A stretch of DNA of 64,000 bases, taken from positions 62,001 through 126,000 of the forward strand of contig JACKAN010000005.1 in assembly GCA_020635055.1 (NCBI GenBank), read 5' to 3'. The notes under the pieces are model-generated. The model was not told where the DNA came from. It saw only the letters and a program-made list of their open reading frames with translations, and made no database searches. A program made the translations under genes and the position numbers. The stretch is from Pseudobdellovibrionaceae bacterium (GTDB lineage Bacteria > Bdellovibrionota > Bdellovibrionia > Bdellovibrionales > UBA1609). Positions 24,527-34,185 of the stretch are shown here, piece after piece (within the stretch, counting starts at the first letter, position 1; each line of letters opens with the position of its first letter).

Positions 24527-25673
24527 TAACAAAGAATGGGGTTTTTCTACCAGAGCCATACATGTTGGCCAGGAACCAGACCCCACTACGGGCGCAATTA
24601 TGACACCCATTTATTTAACCTCCACTTATGTGCAGAGCTCTCCGGGACAACATAAGGGTTTTGAATATAGTCGAACCTCCAACCCCACTCGCAAAGCTTA
24701 TGAAAAATGTCTTGCTAATTTAGAAGGTGGCCAACATGGGTTTGCATTTGCATCGGGCTGCGCCGCCACTACAACTGTACTTCATTTATTAAAAGCGGGT
24801 GATCATGTTGTGGCAAGTGATGATATGTATGGTGGAACCTTTCGTTTATTCGATAAAGTTTTAAGAAATAATGGCATTGAATTTAGTTTTGTGGATTTAA
24901 CAAATGCAAACAATTTAACTTCTGCAATTAAGGCTAAAACAAAGTTGGTATGGTTAGAAACCCCAACGAACCCAATGTTAAAAATTTCAGATATTTCAAC
25001 AATTGCATCCCTTCTAAAAGGAAAAGATATTCTGTTGGCAGTAGATAACACTTTCATGAGTCCCTACTTTCAGCAGCCATTATCTTTGGGTGCCCATATT
25101 GTGGTGCACTCGACCACTAAATTTGTAAATGGGCATTCCGATATTGTGGGTGGAGCTGTAGTTACAAATGACCAAAAGATTGCAGAGAAAATTGCATTTT
25201 TAAGCAATTCCATGGGCGCTATTTGTTCCCCATTTGATGCTTATATTTGTATGAGGAGTTTAAAAACTCTAGCTTTGCGCATGGAAGCTCATCAAAGAAA
25301 TGCCATGAAAATAGCTGAGTATCTAGAAAATCATCCAGCAATAGATTCCGTGATTTACCCAGGCTTAAAATCTCACCCACAACATGAGTTGGCAAAAAAA
25401 CAAATGAGTGGGTTTGGTGGTATGATTACTTTTAATTTAAAAGGCGGCTTGTCCGCTGCCAGACATTTACTTGAGGGCGTTAAAGTTTTTGCATTAGCAG
25501 AAAGTTTAGGAGGAGTGGAATCATTAATTGAACATCCTGCAATTATGACCCACGCCAGTGTACCTTTAGAGCTTCGCCAGAAATTAGGAATTACCGATGG
25601 TTTGGTCCGACTTAGTGTAGGTATAGAAAATATCGAAGATCTAATTACGGATTTAAAAAAATCACTTATGTAA
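24519..25673 (+). CDS. Cystathionine gamma-synthase/lyase-type PLP enzyme
   Basis: A 384-residue member of the Cys/Met metabolism PLP family. It has YSRTSNPTR near residue 45, FASGCAATTTVL, DDMYGGTFRLF, AVDNTFMSPYFQQPL and the PLP-binding Lys201 in VVHSTTKFVNGHSD. The sequence ends in the usual RLSVGIEN-type block. It would interconvert cysteine and homocysteine through cystathionine; synthase (metB) and lyase (metC/mccB) cannot be told apart by eye. The ATG at 24519 follows GAGGAG; an in-frame extension upstream to 24471 overlaps the small gene and was not used. Confidence 0.87.
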   Translation: MADNKEWGFSTRAIHVGQEPDPTTGAIMTPIYLTSTYVQSSPGQHKGFEYSRTSNPTRKAYEKCLANLEGGQHGFAFASGCAATTTVLHLLKAGDHVVASDDMYGGTFRLFDKVLRNNGIEFSFVDLTNANNLTSAIKAKTKLVWLETPTNPMLKISDISTIASLLKGKDILLAVDNTFMSPYFQQPLSLGAHIVVHSTTKFVNGHSDIVGGAVVTNDQKIAEKIAFLSNSMGAICSPFDAYICMRSLKTLALRMEAHQRNAMKIAEYLENHPAIDSVIYPGLKSHPQHELAKKQMSGFGGMITFNLKGGLSAARHLLEGVKVFALAESLGGVESLIEHPAIMTHASVPLELRQKLGITDGLVRLSVGIENIEDLITDLKKSLM

Positions 25674-25881
25674 AAACTTATAAATGCAAAGCGTCGGCGA
25701 TTAGTAAAGTTTCTATGGTTTCAAAATAAAACCGAAGACAACGCCTTTTTTGAAAAATATAGCAATTAACTCTATCAATATTTTTGGTTGCTTAGCTTAC
25801 TCCAAAAAAAATGAAGAGAGCATTTTTTATATTATCTATATATATGTAGAAAATTATTCGACAGTACAATTAAATATATTT

Positions 25882-25918
25882 TGAACATAAATGAACATAT
25901 ATGAACTTTATGAAATGT
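25882..25918. repeat. 10-bp-phased direct repeats (TGAACATA type)
   Basis: TGAACATA at 25882-25889 and 25892-25899, TGAACTTT at 25902-25909 and TGAAATGT at 25911-25918. The first three copies are exactly 10 bp apart, so the same DNA face is presented each turn. They end about 27 bases upstream of a candidate -35 box, a suitable place for an activator or a cooperative repressor. Confidence 0.5.
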
Positions 25919-25944
25919 ATTATGATTCAATTTTGGTGAAAAAA

Positions 25945-25973
25945 TTGTTCTTATATAGAATTGAATACATAAT
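25945..25973 (+). promoter_or_regulatory. Candidate sigma-70-like promoter for the exported PrkA-like cluster
   Basis: TTGTTC at 25945-25950 (3 of 6 consensus) and CATAAT at 25968-25973 (5 of 6) are separated by 17 bases. It is the best-spaced match in the region and is oriented toward the gene at 26157. Confidence 0.4.
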
Positions 25974-26156
25974 CCATAAGATAAACAACTAAGAGTTATC
26001 AAATTGTTTTGTATTGATTAGTTGTTAGTCATCTTTTATCCCTGCTCCATGTTTTGGGGACCAATCGAGTTTAGCCAAGGGTATAGGGAATCTCTCGTCT
26101 TTAGTTTCTAAAACAAAAACAATAAATATATACGCCAATTCAACAGGGGATAAGGG

Positions 26157-28646
26157 ATGAGATACATTCTTGGGATACTTTTTTTACTTTCAACATTAGG
26201 CATATCTAAGCTCTCATTCGCGATAGAGAGTGAGCTGGATAAGCCATCGGATTTAAAAATAGAAACTAGTGATTGTGAAAAAACACTGGAAGGTTTGTCT
26301 TTGCTCTGGGGAGGAAAAGAGGGCGAAGTGGCTGGGGGTAAAAAATCAGATAAACTATTTACTGCCGTTCTAGAAGAGCACAAGCTTTCTGAATTGCCTG
26401 AACTGGCACTTAAGCATCCCTCTATCATGATGACTGCGGCTCAAAGAATTTATTCCATAATTCTAAAAGCAGGTTCCTACAAAATGAACCTTCGTGGCAA
26501 GGGCGAAGTAACTATATATAAGTTATTTTCTGAACCCACAGAATACAACAAAGGCAAGTTTATTGTTGGCCATGAAAAAGAATTAGAAACCTTTGTTGAT
26601 TCTATCCGCAGTGCCATACGTGGTTCGGTAAAAGTACCCTTTTTTGAAGGACCTGCGGGAACAGGTAAAACTTTGCTTCAAGATATTTTAAGACATGCAC
26701 TATATCATTCTACACTCTATGATGAAGAGGCTTTTTACTACACTGTAGAATGGGTAAATTTAGATCAAATCCCAAGCTTAGATTTTATAAATAATGGTAC
26801 TGCAAGAGCCCCTTTACACGACTCTCCTTTTGCTATTTTACCTGAATCTTCACAGGCTAGGTTGCTATCTCATGTTCAAGCCAAGGTAGACGTAAGTAAA
26901 ATTGGCCCCCTTAATCCTGTTAGCTCGCCAGATGGCCATAACAGTCAAATTCGAAAAGAGATTGTTAAGTTTTATGCTAAACAAAAAGCAGAAAAAGGGA
27001 AAGGAAAAGAAAAAAGCAGTGTACTCAGCGATCAAGAAATTATTCAAGCCTTAGATAAACACTTAGTCATCAAAAGACAAATATTAGGTATGGATGGTTC
27101 AGCACCCATTTTGGATGCTCAGGGCAAAGAATACAACCCTGGTGCCTTGTTTATAAAAGAAAACCTTTTGTTAGCCAGTATAGTGGAAGGAAGCACAGAC
27201 AATCCCCTGGCTTGGACCTATGGTTTAATTCCTAAAGCCAATGGCTCTGTTTTATTTCTAGATGAATTTCCTCGAAATATTTCACAATTGCGGGATATGT
27301 TCTTAAGATTATTTGAAAGTAAATCTGTTCAGTATGGTGGATCTCCAGTAGTTCCTGTGGATACATTTATTATAGCTGCGGGTAACCATGAAAGCTTAGA
27401 AAAACTTTATCAAGAGGGTGGTGCTAAAGCTCATATGGATCGGATTACAGCCATTCCATTTAATTGGAGCATCCGACCTCATGAAATCGCAATGACACAA
27501 CTTCTTATGTATAAGGAAGTTTACTCACGAAAACTAGATGATAAAAATGCTAAAATTAAAAAAGCAAATTTGCTGGAGCTTTTTCCAAGAGCTTCAGTGG
27601 GTGAGGATTTCTTGAGTCCCGATGGCAGAGAAGAGCTTTGGATAGGTGATGGCGATTCGCGAGTTCATATCAGCCCCCACGCCTTAATGTTTGCAGCAAT
27701 GATAACTTCGGCAACACGTCTTCATATTGATGGCGCCGAGGCTTTAACTAAGGAAAATCATTACACATACAGGGGCAACACATACAAATCACCTATAGAA
27801 AGACTCAAATATTTAATGGGGAAGGACTCTCATCTATCGACAGGTGAAATAGAAGATCTTGAGAAGGCGAGTATTTTATTTAAAGAGGGTCACTTTGGCT
27901 TATCTATGCGTGATGCCACCGAATGGATTACTAGAGCCGCCAGTAAAGCAGCAAAAACTACTAAGGACTTAACACCAAAAATTGTTATCGAAACTTTCCG
28001 GGAATTATTAGCTGAAGGTGTTTTTAAGTCCTTAGGTGGAGACGAAAAGTTACGGAAAAGATGGTTGATCTATGCGGATTTGATTGCCAACTATTTGTTA
28101 TTAGACCAATTGCGAGCTGATGTTATGCGCAGTTTAGGTAATCACAAAACCTTAATTGAAAATACCTATGATGAAGTTATTTTAGAAATGATGGCTGCAG
28201 GCAAAGGCTCTGAAGACTACAAACACCCAAGAACTCAAACCGCTAAACCAATAAACAAAGACAGACTTAAAAAAGTTTCTTTAATTTATCAGGAGTTATT
28301 TGGCGAAAATCTAGATTTTCAGCAGATGGCAACTATGTTTATGGTTGCAGAAGCCTCTAGGTCTGACAAAGGTGTTGTTCAGCGAGACCGTCAGCTCTTA
28401 GACGCCATAACTAAATACTTTGCCGAAAAAGCGGCTGCTGATATTGATTTAGCTTCTATTATTCAAGTTCACCAAACAGGAGAGTCTCCAGACAGGAGAA
28501 CTAGAGGACGTTATGATGATTTAGTTCTTAATATGAAAAGATTGGGTTACACCGAAGAGGGAATGGTGAATACATTGATTTATGTGGAGGAGCTAGAAAC
28601 ACGGGTTGCCAAGGCAAGGGCGAGTGCAAATGCACCTAAAAATTAA
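26157..28646 (+). CDS. Exported PrkA/YeaG-family AAA+ protein
   Basis: An 829-residue protein. It starts with a clear signal peptide (hydrophobic 4-20, cleavage near SFA-IE at 22). The AAA+ core has Walker A GPAGTGKT (165-172), Walker B VLFLDE with Asp369/Glu370 and sensor Asn410 (AAGNHES). The C-terminal half matches PrkA: HISPHALMFAAMITSATRL and EGHFGLSMRDATEWI correspond to the PrkA lid and C-domain blocks. Cytoplasmic PrkA proteins are about 640 residues; this one has an inserted segment between the Walker motifs and an added N-terminal domain. It is the first gene of a run that also encodes SpoVR and DUF444 domains, the usual PrkA partners. ATP supply outside the cytoplasm is unexplained. 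Confidence 0.8.
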   Translation: MRYILGILFLLSTLGISKLSFAIESELDKPSDLKIETSDCEKTLEGLSLLWGGKEGEVAGGKKSDKLFTAVLEEHKLSELPELALKHPSIMMTAAQRIYSIILKAGSYKMNLRGKGEVTIYKLFSEPTEYNKGKFIVGHEKELETFVDSIRSAIRGSVKVPFFEGPAGTGKTLLQDILRHALYHSTLYDEEAFYYTVEWVNLDQIPSLDFINNGTARAPLHDSPFAILPESSQARLLSHVQAKVDVSKIGPLNPVSSPDGHNSQIRKEIVKFYAKQKAEKGKGKEKSSVLSDQEIIQALDKHLVIKRQILGMDGSAPILDAQGKEYNPGALFIKENLLLASIVEGSTDNPLAWTYGLIPKANGSVLFLDEFPRNISQLRDMFLRLFESKSVQYGGSPVVPVDTFIIAAGNHESLEKLYQEGGAKAHMDRITAIPFNWSIRPHEIAMTQLLMYKEVYSRKLDDKNAKIKKANLLELFPRASVGEDFLSPDGREELWIGDGDSRVHISPHALMFAAMITSATRLHIDGAEALTKENHYTYRGNTYKSPIERLKYLMGKDSHLSTGEIEDLEKASILFKEGHFGLSMRDATEWITRAASKAAKTTKDLTPKIVIETFRELLAEGVFKSLGGDEKLRKRWLIYADLIANYLLLDQLRADVMRSLGNHKTLIENTYDEVILEMMAAGKGSEDYKHPRTQTAKPINKDRLKKVSLIYQELFGENLDFQQMATMFMVAEASRSDKGVVQRDRQLLDAITKYFAEKAAADIDLASIIQVHQTGESPDRRTRGRYDDLVLNMKRLGYTEEGMVNTLIYVEELETRVAKARASANAPKN

Positions 28647-28674
28647 TTATATTTTAACTTTGGAAGTATGACCA

Positions 28675-31600
28675 ATGGTATCCAGATTATTTTTTTCAAT
28701 TATTTTGGGTTTCGTAATTGGAACCCACGCTGGTTCAGGGGGCTTAAACGCCGCTGAGGGGGGGAACCGGCGCTCTGAATTAGTATCATCACTATCTGTA
28801 TCGGGTTCGGCCTATCTGGCGGTCATTCCAGATAAAGTGGAGGGCGATGGAACTCAACGCAAATTGGGTTTTTATTCCCGTGAAAAGGAAAGTGGAGACT
28901 GGCGCGCAGTTATCTATGGGGAAATTAAACCTTCAGAAACGGGGCCCATAGTTGAAGAGTTTCAAATTGCCAGAACCACAAAGCGTTTCGAAGCCATTGC
29001 CATAGTTGATGAAACTCTTGTACTCTTTAATGTAAATTCTACTCCGGAGAATGAACAATCCATTGCTAAGCTAGGTCAGGGTAAATACAAACTTTACGAT
29101 CACTTGAGTGGCACTCTAATTCCACTGCCAAACATCAAATCAAATACAGATGTGCAAGTTTATGCACCGGATATGAGCCTTGGATTGAACTACCAATTAG
29201 TACTTATTTCTGTAAATGATAGAGGTGTGACATCCACAAATTCCGGTTATACTTTTGCTTTTTTAATTGAAGTTAAAGATTCCAGTGATGCCAGCATGAA
29301 CTTTGTTCACCCCCCAGTACTTTTAGATTATCAATTCCACAAAACACAAGAATTGCGCAATTTAATAGTACTTAACGAGAAGAATCAACCCAAAGGTGTA
29401 ATCTCCAGATTGTATTTAAACTCTATTTCTGGAGAAAAAAAATCAGACCCTCAACCCTTAAAACAATGGAAGCAAAATATAAGAGAGTTTATTAATGGTA
29501 AAGGAAGTGTAAAAGCTCCACCATATTATGATTTAACGACCAACGCCATCATTATACCAGAGAATCCTTCCTATAAGATTTATTCATCTGATTCTTTTTC
29601 TATTAAGCAAGAATTGGATATTTTTAATCAAGACTCGGTGATAATAAAGAATGGATCAAACACCTTAAAAGTTATGGGCAGAGTAGACGTTGACCCAATA
29701 ACACTTGACCCAAAATATTTTTTAACTGCAAACGACTCATGTATTTTCTTTTTTCTTAACGGTGATTTGTATTTCACTCCCATGAGCTTAAATGTGGAGC
29801 CGATAAAAATAATTCCTTTTGCTGGCAAAATACCTGAGAAAATTTCTGTGGCTTCGGTCCACCATGTGGACGGGAAATCAGCGAATCTAGTGTTTTATGC
29901 TGTTGTTTCTTTCGAATTAGAGGGAAAAAAGAATACTACATATTTCCGTATAACAAATCCTTCGGAAACACTTTATTTACAATCTAGAGGATTGGTAAAT
30001 AATATTTTTTATTCAAGTACTGAATTACCTCTAAGATTGATAAAATCCGATATCGATGGGGGGCTTACACTTTTTGATTACAAAACTCCTCAGCAGAGCA
30101 ATGAAGAAAGTTATCATCAAGCCTACCGTGAAAAATTCCGTCACTTTGATTTAACACATGCTGTGGGCAATAAGGTCCCTTCTATTTTTACAATACCTAA
30201 ACAGGAAATAACTATAAAAGAAAGAATTCTTTTTCGTGAATATGAAGAAGACGAAGAAGATAGCAAAGATAGTAAATCGGGTATTTATTTATTTCATAAA
30301 GACAATCGAGTGAGTGAATTCTTTCCTGGACAAATATTGCCCAACTCCGAGACCAAAAATATTGTTTGGAGTGAAGCTAGCATCGACGTAAAATCTATGG
30401 GCACTTACAACCTGCAAACCATATTTGTGGACTCGACGTGGGAAAAAGGAATAAAAGGGAGTCGACAATATGTCTTGGTCTCGGGTGATAAATCTAGCAA
30501 CTTCGCACCGGTTAGAACAAGTATTAAAATGGATGTACCAATAGAGAATATTATTTTGTCTAAAATAATACCAACATTAAAAAACGCGAGCAGTTTTAGT
30601 GTCATTACTATTTATAAACAAGAAAATGGTTTAGTTAGTCATAGATCTGATTCCTTTTCACTAGAACTACATTCAGATAAATCACCAAAATTGGGAACAA
30701 TAAGCACTTTTCCCTTTGATGATGACGAGAGTTTGTTAACAGAGAAAAGCCTTATAGAAAGGATCGTTTATAACGACCTAGGTATTCCTTATTGGATAGT
30801 TAATCCAGAATTCGACATGGATGACCCCAGGTTGCTTCTTAAAAATTTAATTACTCAAGAAACTATAGAACCCAATGGCGAGAAAAGAGATCCTTCACGA
30901 GTTTATAAAACATGGTGGGATGCCCATGAGAATCCAACGGAAATGCGTGAGCGACATATTTCTGAAGCCTATAGTATTAAAGTGCACAAAAACCACTTGC
31001 GCTCAACGGAAACAATGAAAGCATTAGTGGATAAAAAGGCAGCGCCTTTTAGAACAGACTTATTCCCAGAATTAATTAAATTATTAAATAACTTAGCGGA
31101 CAGTGAACAAGCACCAGAGCATCAAGTATTAGTAGTACCAAATGATCTAAAAATTCATATTGAACAATTGATTTTGACTCGATTTTTAAATGCACAGGGA
31201 ACAAATGAGACCTGGTCTAAGCGCAATAAAAACATGGAGCTCTTTTTGTTTGCAGAAAAGAAACCCACATCTCAAACTCAATTAACACAACAATTAAGAC
31301 TCCTACCTGAAATCAACAATAAGCAAAGGGCAGTGTTGTTTGCAGATGCCAGTAAGATCAGTGCGATTGGTCGTGTACAAGATGGTGCCGGTCAGGAAAG
31401 TAGTTTTTTAATTCCAGACTCTGTTGCAGATGATAGTGACGACGACGACGAGAAACTTACTGCATTTGATGAAAATCAAGTAAAAATGACATATCCCCAT
31501 GCTCTTTATTTGTTAGCTTCTGAAGGAAAGAAAATTGAGCTAGCTGACTTTAAAAAAAGATCAGTGGCGCCCACTTATTCTCAGTTAATTTTGGCTTCCG

Positions 31601-34185
31601 AGAAGGAGTGGAGCGCACTGGAATCGGCAGTAGATAAAACAGAGGGCTCTTTTGGTTTATTGGAGCACTATTCCGTAAGTAAGTTGAGTCCACCTAGCCG
31701 TGAAGATCAAGTAAGAATGTTTAGAGAAGTTTTGCAAGCCAGAGAATTTCGTTCGTTGGATTATAAATTCGATGCAGAAAAAATTTATCATGACAACGAA
31801 AATCTAAAAAGTGAACAACGGGAAGAGAAAGTCATCGCCTATTTGGTGACTCAGGTGGATGCACTTTCAAGAGAACAAAAAGTGAATCCGCTCATGGCAT
31901 TTTCTGATGTATTAGTAAATTTCAGAAAAATGTTACTCTACGATGACAATATTCGTAAAAGACGAGTGATAGATTATAAAACCGTTCAATTGGTTCTGGC
32001 CAAAGTTTTTAAAATGCCCTTTAAACTGCAACTGCTTGAGGACACGGACCCACTTAAGATTTTAAGTCGAGCGGATATACTTTCTTTAATTCAAAATATT
32101 GGCGGTTATCCTGGAGATTTTAGTTTAACAAAACAAGTGGTAGATGTGATTCTAAGACAAACACGTCAAGAAACTTCAAAGGCCATGCCTGCGTCTATTG
32201 TTACTTTTGGTGACACTAGTACGGGGAAAACCCAACTTTTTAAATCACTAGTAAAAACCATTGACGTTATGTCAGGTGGTAATTTTAAACTCTATGATTT
32301 AAATAAAGACCCCATGGACGACCATAATATGAATGCCAAAGCCTTCATTTTACCAGCAGCAAAATTAACAGATTCAAATTCAGCACCTGGCCTAATGGAT
32401 GTCGATTTGGCCTTGGATCATTTAGAGCATTTTTTAGCCTCTAACAATGGTTATCGCGGGTGGATATTGGTTGATGATTTACATTATTGCACTCCAAAAA
32501 TTAGAGCTAAAGTCATATCCAGAATAAGAACTCTTTTTGACAGCGAAGATGAAAGAGTACATGTAACTTCACCCTTTATTGAAGATATGGAAATGATCAG
32601 CTTCCCAGTAAGGAATTTAGTACACTTTTTGAGCTTTAACCCCACTATTGATTTAGATAAAATTAAAAAATATGTGGGATATACTAGCCCGAATGAACTG
32701 CCGGACCCTAAAAAATTAGCTGTGGCATCACTGGCTGATGATGGTGTTCAAATAGATCTTTCTTACTTTAATAGATACTCCTTGTTTTTAAACATGGACA
32801 CCTTTCCGGTTTCATCCAAAGGTCCAGGACTTATCAACAGGATTAATTCACAACTAAGGGATTTTTATAGTGATGGTAGTTTTGTAGCTATTGCGCCGAC
32901 TTTAATAGAAAAAATAGTTTCTCAGTTCAAGGATGTAGATGCAAGAAATTTTATTTCAGGAGCGATCAATGGCATTGCTTTACATGTTCAAGAAACTATT
33001 CGCCAAGCTCACGGAGCTTTTTATATTGTTGTTCCAGTCAATACTGGCGAGGGTATGGTGGATAAATCCACAGAATATTCTAAAAATGATTTAAGAAGTG
33101 AGTCACCAATTATAGATTTTATTGGTAAAAATTCAATTGTCTTAACCATTGATGAAGCTTTTGAAGGACAGCTCCATTTTCTAGATTTAATGATAGATAG
33201 TTTTAGAGATCAAGTTATAGAAGGAACAGTTCAGGCAGTAAGATCTAATCCGTCTTTTTCAGGGACTGATAATTTAAGAGCTTATATAAAATCTTATTTC
33301 GAACAAGCGGCTTTAGATCACATCCAAGAGAAATCCAATCTTCCTTTGGATTCTGTGATGATAGATCCCAGTCAGTTTGGCATTGAATCTGAATTGGAAA
33401 TTAAAAACTTCGAAAGCATAGTAAAAGATATTTCTGGCTCTAGTAAAAATCACTTCCCCGATATTTTTGCCTATAGAATGCAATCTGGCAATGGTCTACT
33501 ATCCAGGTTAACCAATCACGAAAACAGAAGTGGTGTTCAAGATTCTCGAGCCATAATTAATACGGATTATGTAAAAAAAGTAAGGTCTATATTGCTAAGA
33601 TATCTGGAAGGAAAATTGCACGTTGACGACATAAATGAACTTCCTGAAACTTCAGAATGGCTACAACAACTGCAAGAGGAAAAAGAGAACGAAGACAATG
33701 GTAAAACCGAATCTACTCAAAGATTAACACCTTTGTCCTTAGGAAAAGAAATAGCTGAGCTGCTTAAGTCATACATGATGGACATAAACCGTAAAGATTT
33801 AATTGAGAAAGCTTCCAATCAAGATAGCTTCGAAAAAATGTCTGAATATGATGTGTTTAGAATGTTCTTGTTTGTCATGGACAAAGCCATTTCAAAATTG
33901 CCCTGGGATAAAGCGCTTAAATTTTTAACTAAAAATATTTCAGCTGCCACTAAATCAATGGATTTAGGTGGAATGTCTGGAGTACTGGAATATTTATTTG
34001 CCAGAGATTCCCTAGTGCGTCCCACAACAGGAGATCACTTAATTCAAGTACTTTTAAATTCAAAAGACAGAAGTGATTTAGACCCAGCTTTAGTTAAAAG
34101 AATTAACACTCGTTTTAGCAATGATTGTGACCGAATGTTGGCAAATCAAAGTACAATTTCTAAACTCTTAGAGGGGGGAAAATGA
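28675..34185 (+). CDS. Giant exported AAA+ protein (1836 residues)
   Basis: A very large protein with a signal peptide (hydrophobic 5-17, cleavage near residue 19, THA). Residues ~30-700 are beta-rich with no family I recognise, possibly a propeller-like fold. Residues ~830-1100 are helical. An AAA+ module follows, with Walker A GDTSTGKT (1179-1186), Walker B GWILVDD (Asp1267, Asp1268; Asp in place of the usual Glu) and the sensor-like segment HFLSFNPT. The last ~350 residues are helical. The stop overlaps the start of the next gene by 4 bp (ATGA), so it is co-expressed with the SpoVR-DUF444 fusion. It takes the middle place of a PrkA-X-SpoVR/DUF444 set; its function is unknown. Confidence 0.72.
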   Translation: MVSRLFFSIILGFVIGTHAGSGGLNAAEGGNRRSELVSSLSVSGSAYLAVIPDKVEGDGTQRKLGFYSREKESGDWRAVIYGEIKPSETGPIVEEFQIARTTKRFEAIAIVDETLVLFNVNSTPENEQSIAKLGQGKYKLYDHLSGTLIPLPNIKSNTDVQVYAPDMSLGLNYQLVLISVNDRGVTSTNSGYTFAFLIEVKDSSDASMNFVHPPVLLDYQFHKTQELRNLIVLNEKNQPKGVISRLYLNSISGEKKSDPQPLKQWKQNIREFINGKGSVKAPPYYDLTTNAIIIPENPSYKIYSSDSFSIKQELDIFNQDSVIIKNGSNTLKVMGRVDVDPITLDPKYFLTANDSCIFFFLNGDLYFTPMSLNVEPIKIIPFAGKIPEKISVASVHHVDGKSANLVFYAVVSFELEGKKNTTYFRITNPSETLYLQSRGLVNNIFYSSTELPLRLIKSDIDGGLTLFDYKTPQQSNEESYHQAYREKFRHFDLTHAVGNKVPSIFTIPKQEITIKERILFREYEEDEEDSKDSKSGIYLFHKDNRVSEFFPGQILPNSETKNIVWSEASIDVKSMGTYNLQTIFVDSTWEKGIKGSRQYVLVSGDKSSNFAPVRTSIKMDVPIENIILSKIIPTLKNASSFSVITIYKQENGLVSHRSDSFSLELHSDKSPKLGTISTFPFDDDESLLTEKSLIERIVYNDLGIPYWIVNPEFDMDDPRLLLKNLITQETIEPNGEKRDPSRVYKTWWDAHENPTEMRERHISEAYSIKVHKNHLRSTETMKALVDKKAAPFRTDLFPELIKLLNNLADSEQAPEHQVLVVPNDLKIHIEQLILTRFLNAQGTNETWSKRNKNMELFLFAEKKPTSQTQLTQQLRLLPEINNKQRAVLFADASKISAIGRVQDGAGQESSFLIPDSVADDSDDDDEKLTAFDENQVKMTYPHALYLLASEGKKIELADFKKRSVAPTYSQLILASEKEWSALESAVDKTEGSFGLLEHYSVSKLSPPSREDQVRMFREVLQAREFRSLDYKFDAEKIYHDNENLKSEQREEKVIAYLVTQVDALSREQKVNPLMAFSDVLVNFRKMLLYDDNIRKRRVIDYKTVQLVLAKVFKMPFKLQLLEDTDPLKILSRADILSLIQNIGGYPGDFSLTKQVVDVILRQTRQETSKAMPASIVTFGDTSTGKTQLFKSLVKTIDVMSGGNFKLYDLNKDPMDDHNMNAKAFILPAAKLTDSNSAPGLMDVDLALDHLEHFLASNNGYRGWILVDDLHYCTPKIRAKVISRIRTLFDSEDERVHVTSPFIEDMEMISFPVRNLVHFLSFNPTIDLDKIKKYVGYTSPNELPDPKKLAVASLADDGVQIDLSYFNRYSLFLNMDTFPVSSKGPGLINRINSQLRDFYSDGSFVAIAPTLIEKIVSQFKDVDARNFISGAINGIALHVQETIRQAHGAFYIVVPVNTGEGMVDKSTEYSKNDLRSESPIIDFIGKNSIVLTIDEAFEGQLHFLDLMIDSFRDQVIEGTVQAVRSNPSFSGTDNLRAYIKSYFEQAALDHIQEKSNLPLDSVMIDPSQFGIESELEIKNFESIVKDISGSSKNHFPDIFAYRMQSGNGLLSRLTNHENRSGVQDSRAIINTDYVKKVRSILLRYLEGKLHVDDINELPETSEWLQQLQEEKENEDNGKTESTQRLTPLSLGKEIAELLKSYMMDINRKDLIEKASNQDSFEKMSEYDVFRMFLFVMDKAISKLPWDKALKFLTKNISAATKSMDLGGMSGVLEYLFARDSLVRPTTGDHLIQVLLNSKDRSDLDPALVKRINTRFSNDCDRMLANQSTISKLLEGGK

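Larger units (their letters stand above)
25674..26156. other. Long AT-rich intergenic region before the large exported-protein cluster
   Basis: A stretch of 483 bases with no convincing reading frame. It holds the 10-bp-phased TGAAC repeats at 25882-25918, a promoter candidate at 25945-25973 and about 180 bases of possible untranslated leader. AGGGGA (26145-26150) serves as ribosome binding site for the PrkA-like gene. It probably controls the whole downstream cluster. Confidence 0.6.

Noticed and set aside
25674..26156. Riboswitch in the leader of the PrkA-like gene
   Set aside because: The region is long enough, but no conserved riboswitch core that I know is visible, and the AT-rich sequence shows no strong multi-helix structure by eye.
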